Both the position numbers and the translations under genes were made by a program. Positions 5,705-5,823 of a stretch of 5,823 bases of DNA are shown here, in pieces. The notes below the pieces were generated by a model. It did no database searches. It saw nothing but the letters and a program-made list of their open reading frames with translations, and was not told the origin of the DNA. Every line of letters begins with the position of its first letter. Within the stretch, counting starts at the first letter, position 1. The stretch covers positions 1 through 5,823 of the forward strand of contig JBJEDT010000050.1 of assembly GCA_051872335.1 (NCBI GenBank), read 5' to 3'. This stretch comes from SUG2458 sp051872335. Its GTDB lineage: Bacteria; Bacillota_I; Bacilli_A; RFN20; CAG-826.

Positions 5705-5738
5705 TGTGTCACCCACTTCTTGCCTTTAATGTACAAAA

Positions 5739-5766
5739 AAAATAGTTTTAAAGCAATAGATGTAAA
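5739..5766 (-). promoter_or_regulatory. Candidate promoter of the paralog-pair operon
   Basis: On the minus strand TTTACA (5761-5766, five of six to consensus) is followed after 16 nt by TATTTT (5739-5744, four of six). The leader to the ATG at 5704 would be about 30 nt. The location is sensible, but the region is so AT-rich that other weak pairs can also be drawn. Confidence 0.35.
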
Positions 5767-5775
5767 CTATGTAAA
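5760..5775. repeat. Tandem ATGTAAA heptamers over the candidate -35
   Basis: ATGTAAA occurs at 5760-5766 and again at 5769-5775, a 9-bp step. The first copy covers the candidate -35 of the paralog-pair operon. Directly repeated heptamers at such a spacing can bind a regulator, but two copies in AT-rich DNA may be chance. Confidence 0.25.
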
Positions 5776-5823
5776 TATCATAATGGAATTGTCGGAAATC
5801 ATCGGTAGAAAATGTAGGTTTCT

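Noticed and set aside
1..5823. tRNA, rRNA or CRISPR array
   Set aside because: No cloverleaf, conserved rRNA stretch or regularly spaced repeats were seen on either strand.

Overview
This is a very AT-rich, low-GC window that looks like a Bacillota chromosome, perhaps of an Erysipelotrichia-like or related gut lineage. The reasons are purine-rich AGGAGG-type ribosome binding sites, heavy use of A/T-ending codons, a Gram-positive style lipoprotein signal, and short T-tailed intrinsic terminators. TAA, TAG and TGA all end genes here and tryptophan is read from TGG, so the standard bacterial code applies rather than the Mollicutes code. The species cannot be fixed from the sequence. Every supported gene lies on the minus strand, so the window is best read from high to low coordinates.

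Unit A (about 5766 to 3908) has a weak candidate promoter and two translationally coupled genes of unknown function (4805-5704 and 3993-4808, ATGA overlap). A clear terminator follows at 3908-3937. The two proteins appear to be divergent tandem paralogs: they share an N-terminal helical motif, an internal TLKV segment and a C-terminal GYxxLYxxL motif.

Unit B (about 3890 to 1493) starts with a non-coding leader that carries an 11-bp, GC-rich inverted repeat. A compact four-gene operon follows: a 145-residue helical protein of unknown function, a zinc-ribbon membrane protein interrupted by an in-frame TAA, a 61-residue two-helix membrane protein, and a stand-alone AAA+ ATPase. The ATPase closely resembles the first ATPase module of ClpA/ClpB but lacks Clp_N, the middle domain, the second ATPase module and the pore-loop tyrosine. 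A terminator overlaps the ATPase stop codon. The grouping suggests a membrane-associated ATPase system, but that link is inferred from co-orientation and spacing only.

Unit C (about 1477 to the left edge) encodes a secreted lipoprotein metallophosphoesterase with all its metal-binding motifs. A strong ribosome binding site overlapping its stop codon precedes a 19-codon ORF near the window edge.

I see no tRNA, rRNA, CRISPR array, transposase, integrase or recognisable phage gene. The most interesting items are the Clp-like ATPase with its small membrane partners, the premature stop in the zinc-ribbon gene, the paralog pair, and the structured leader between units A and B.
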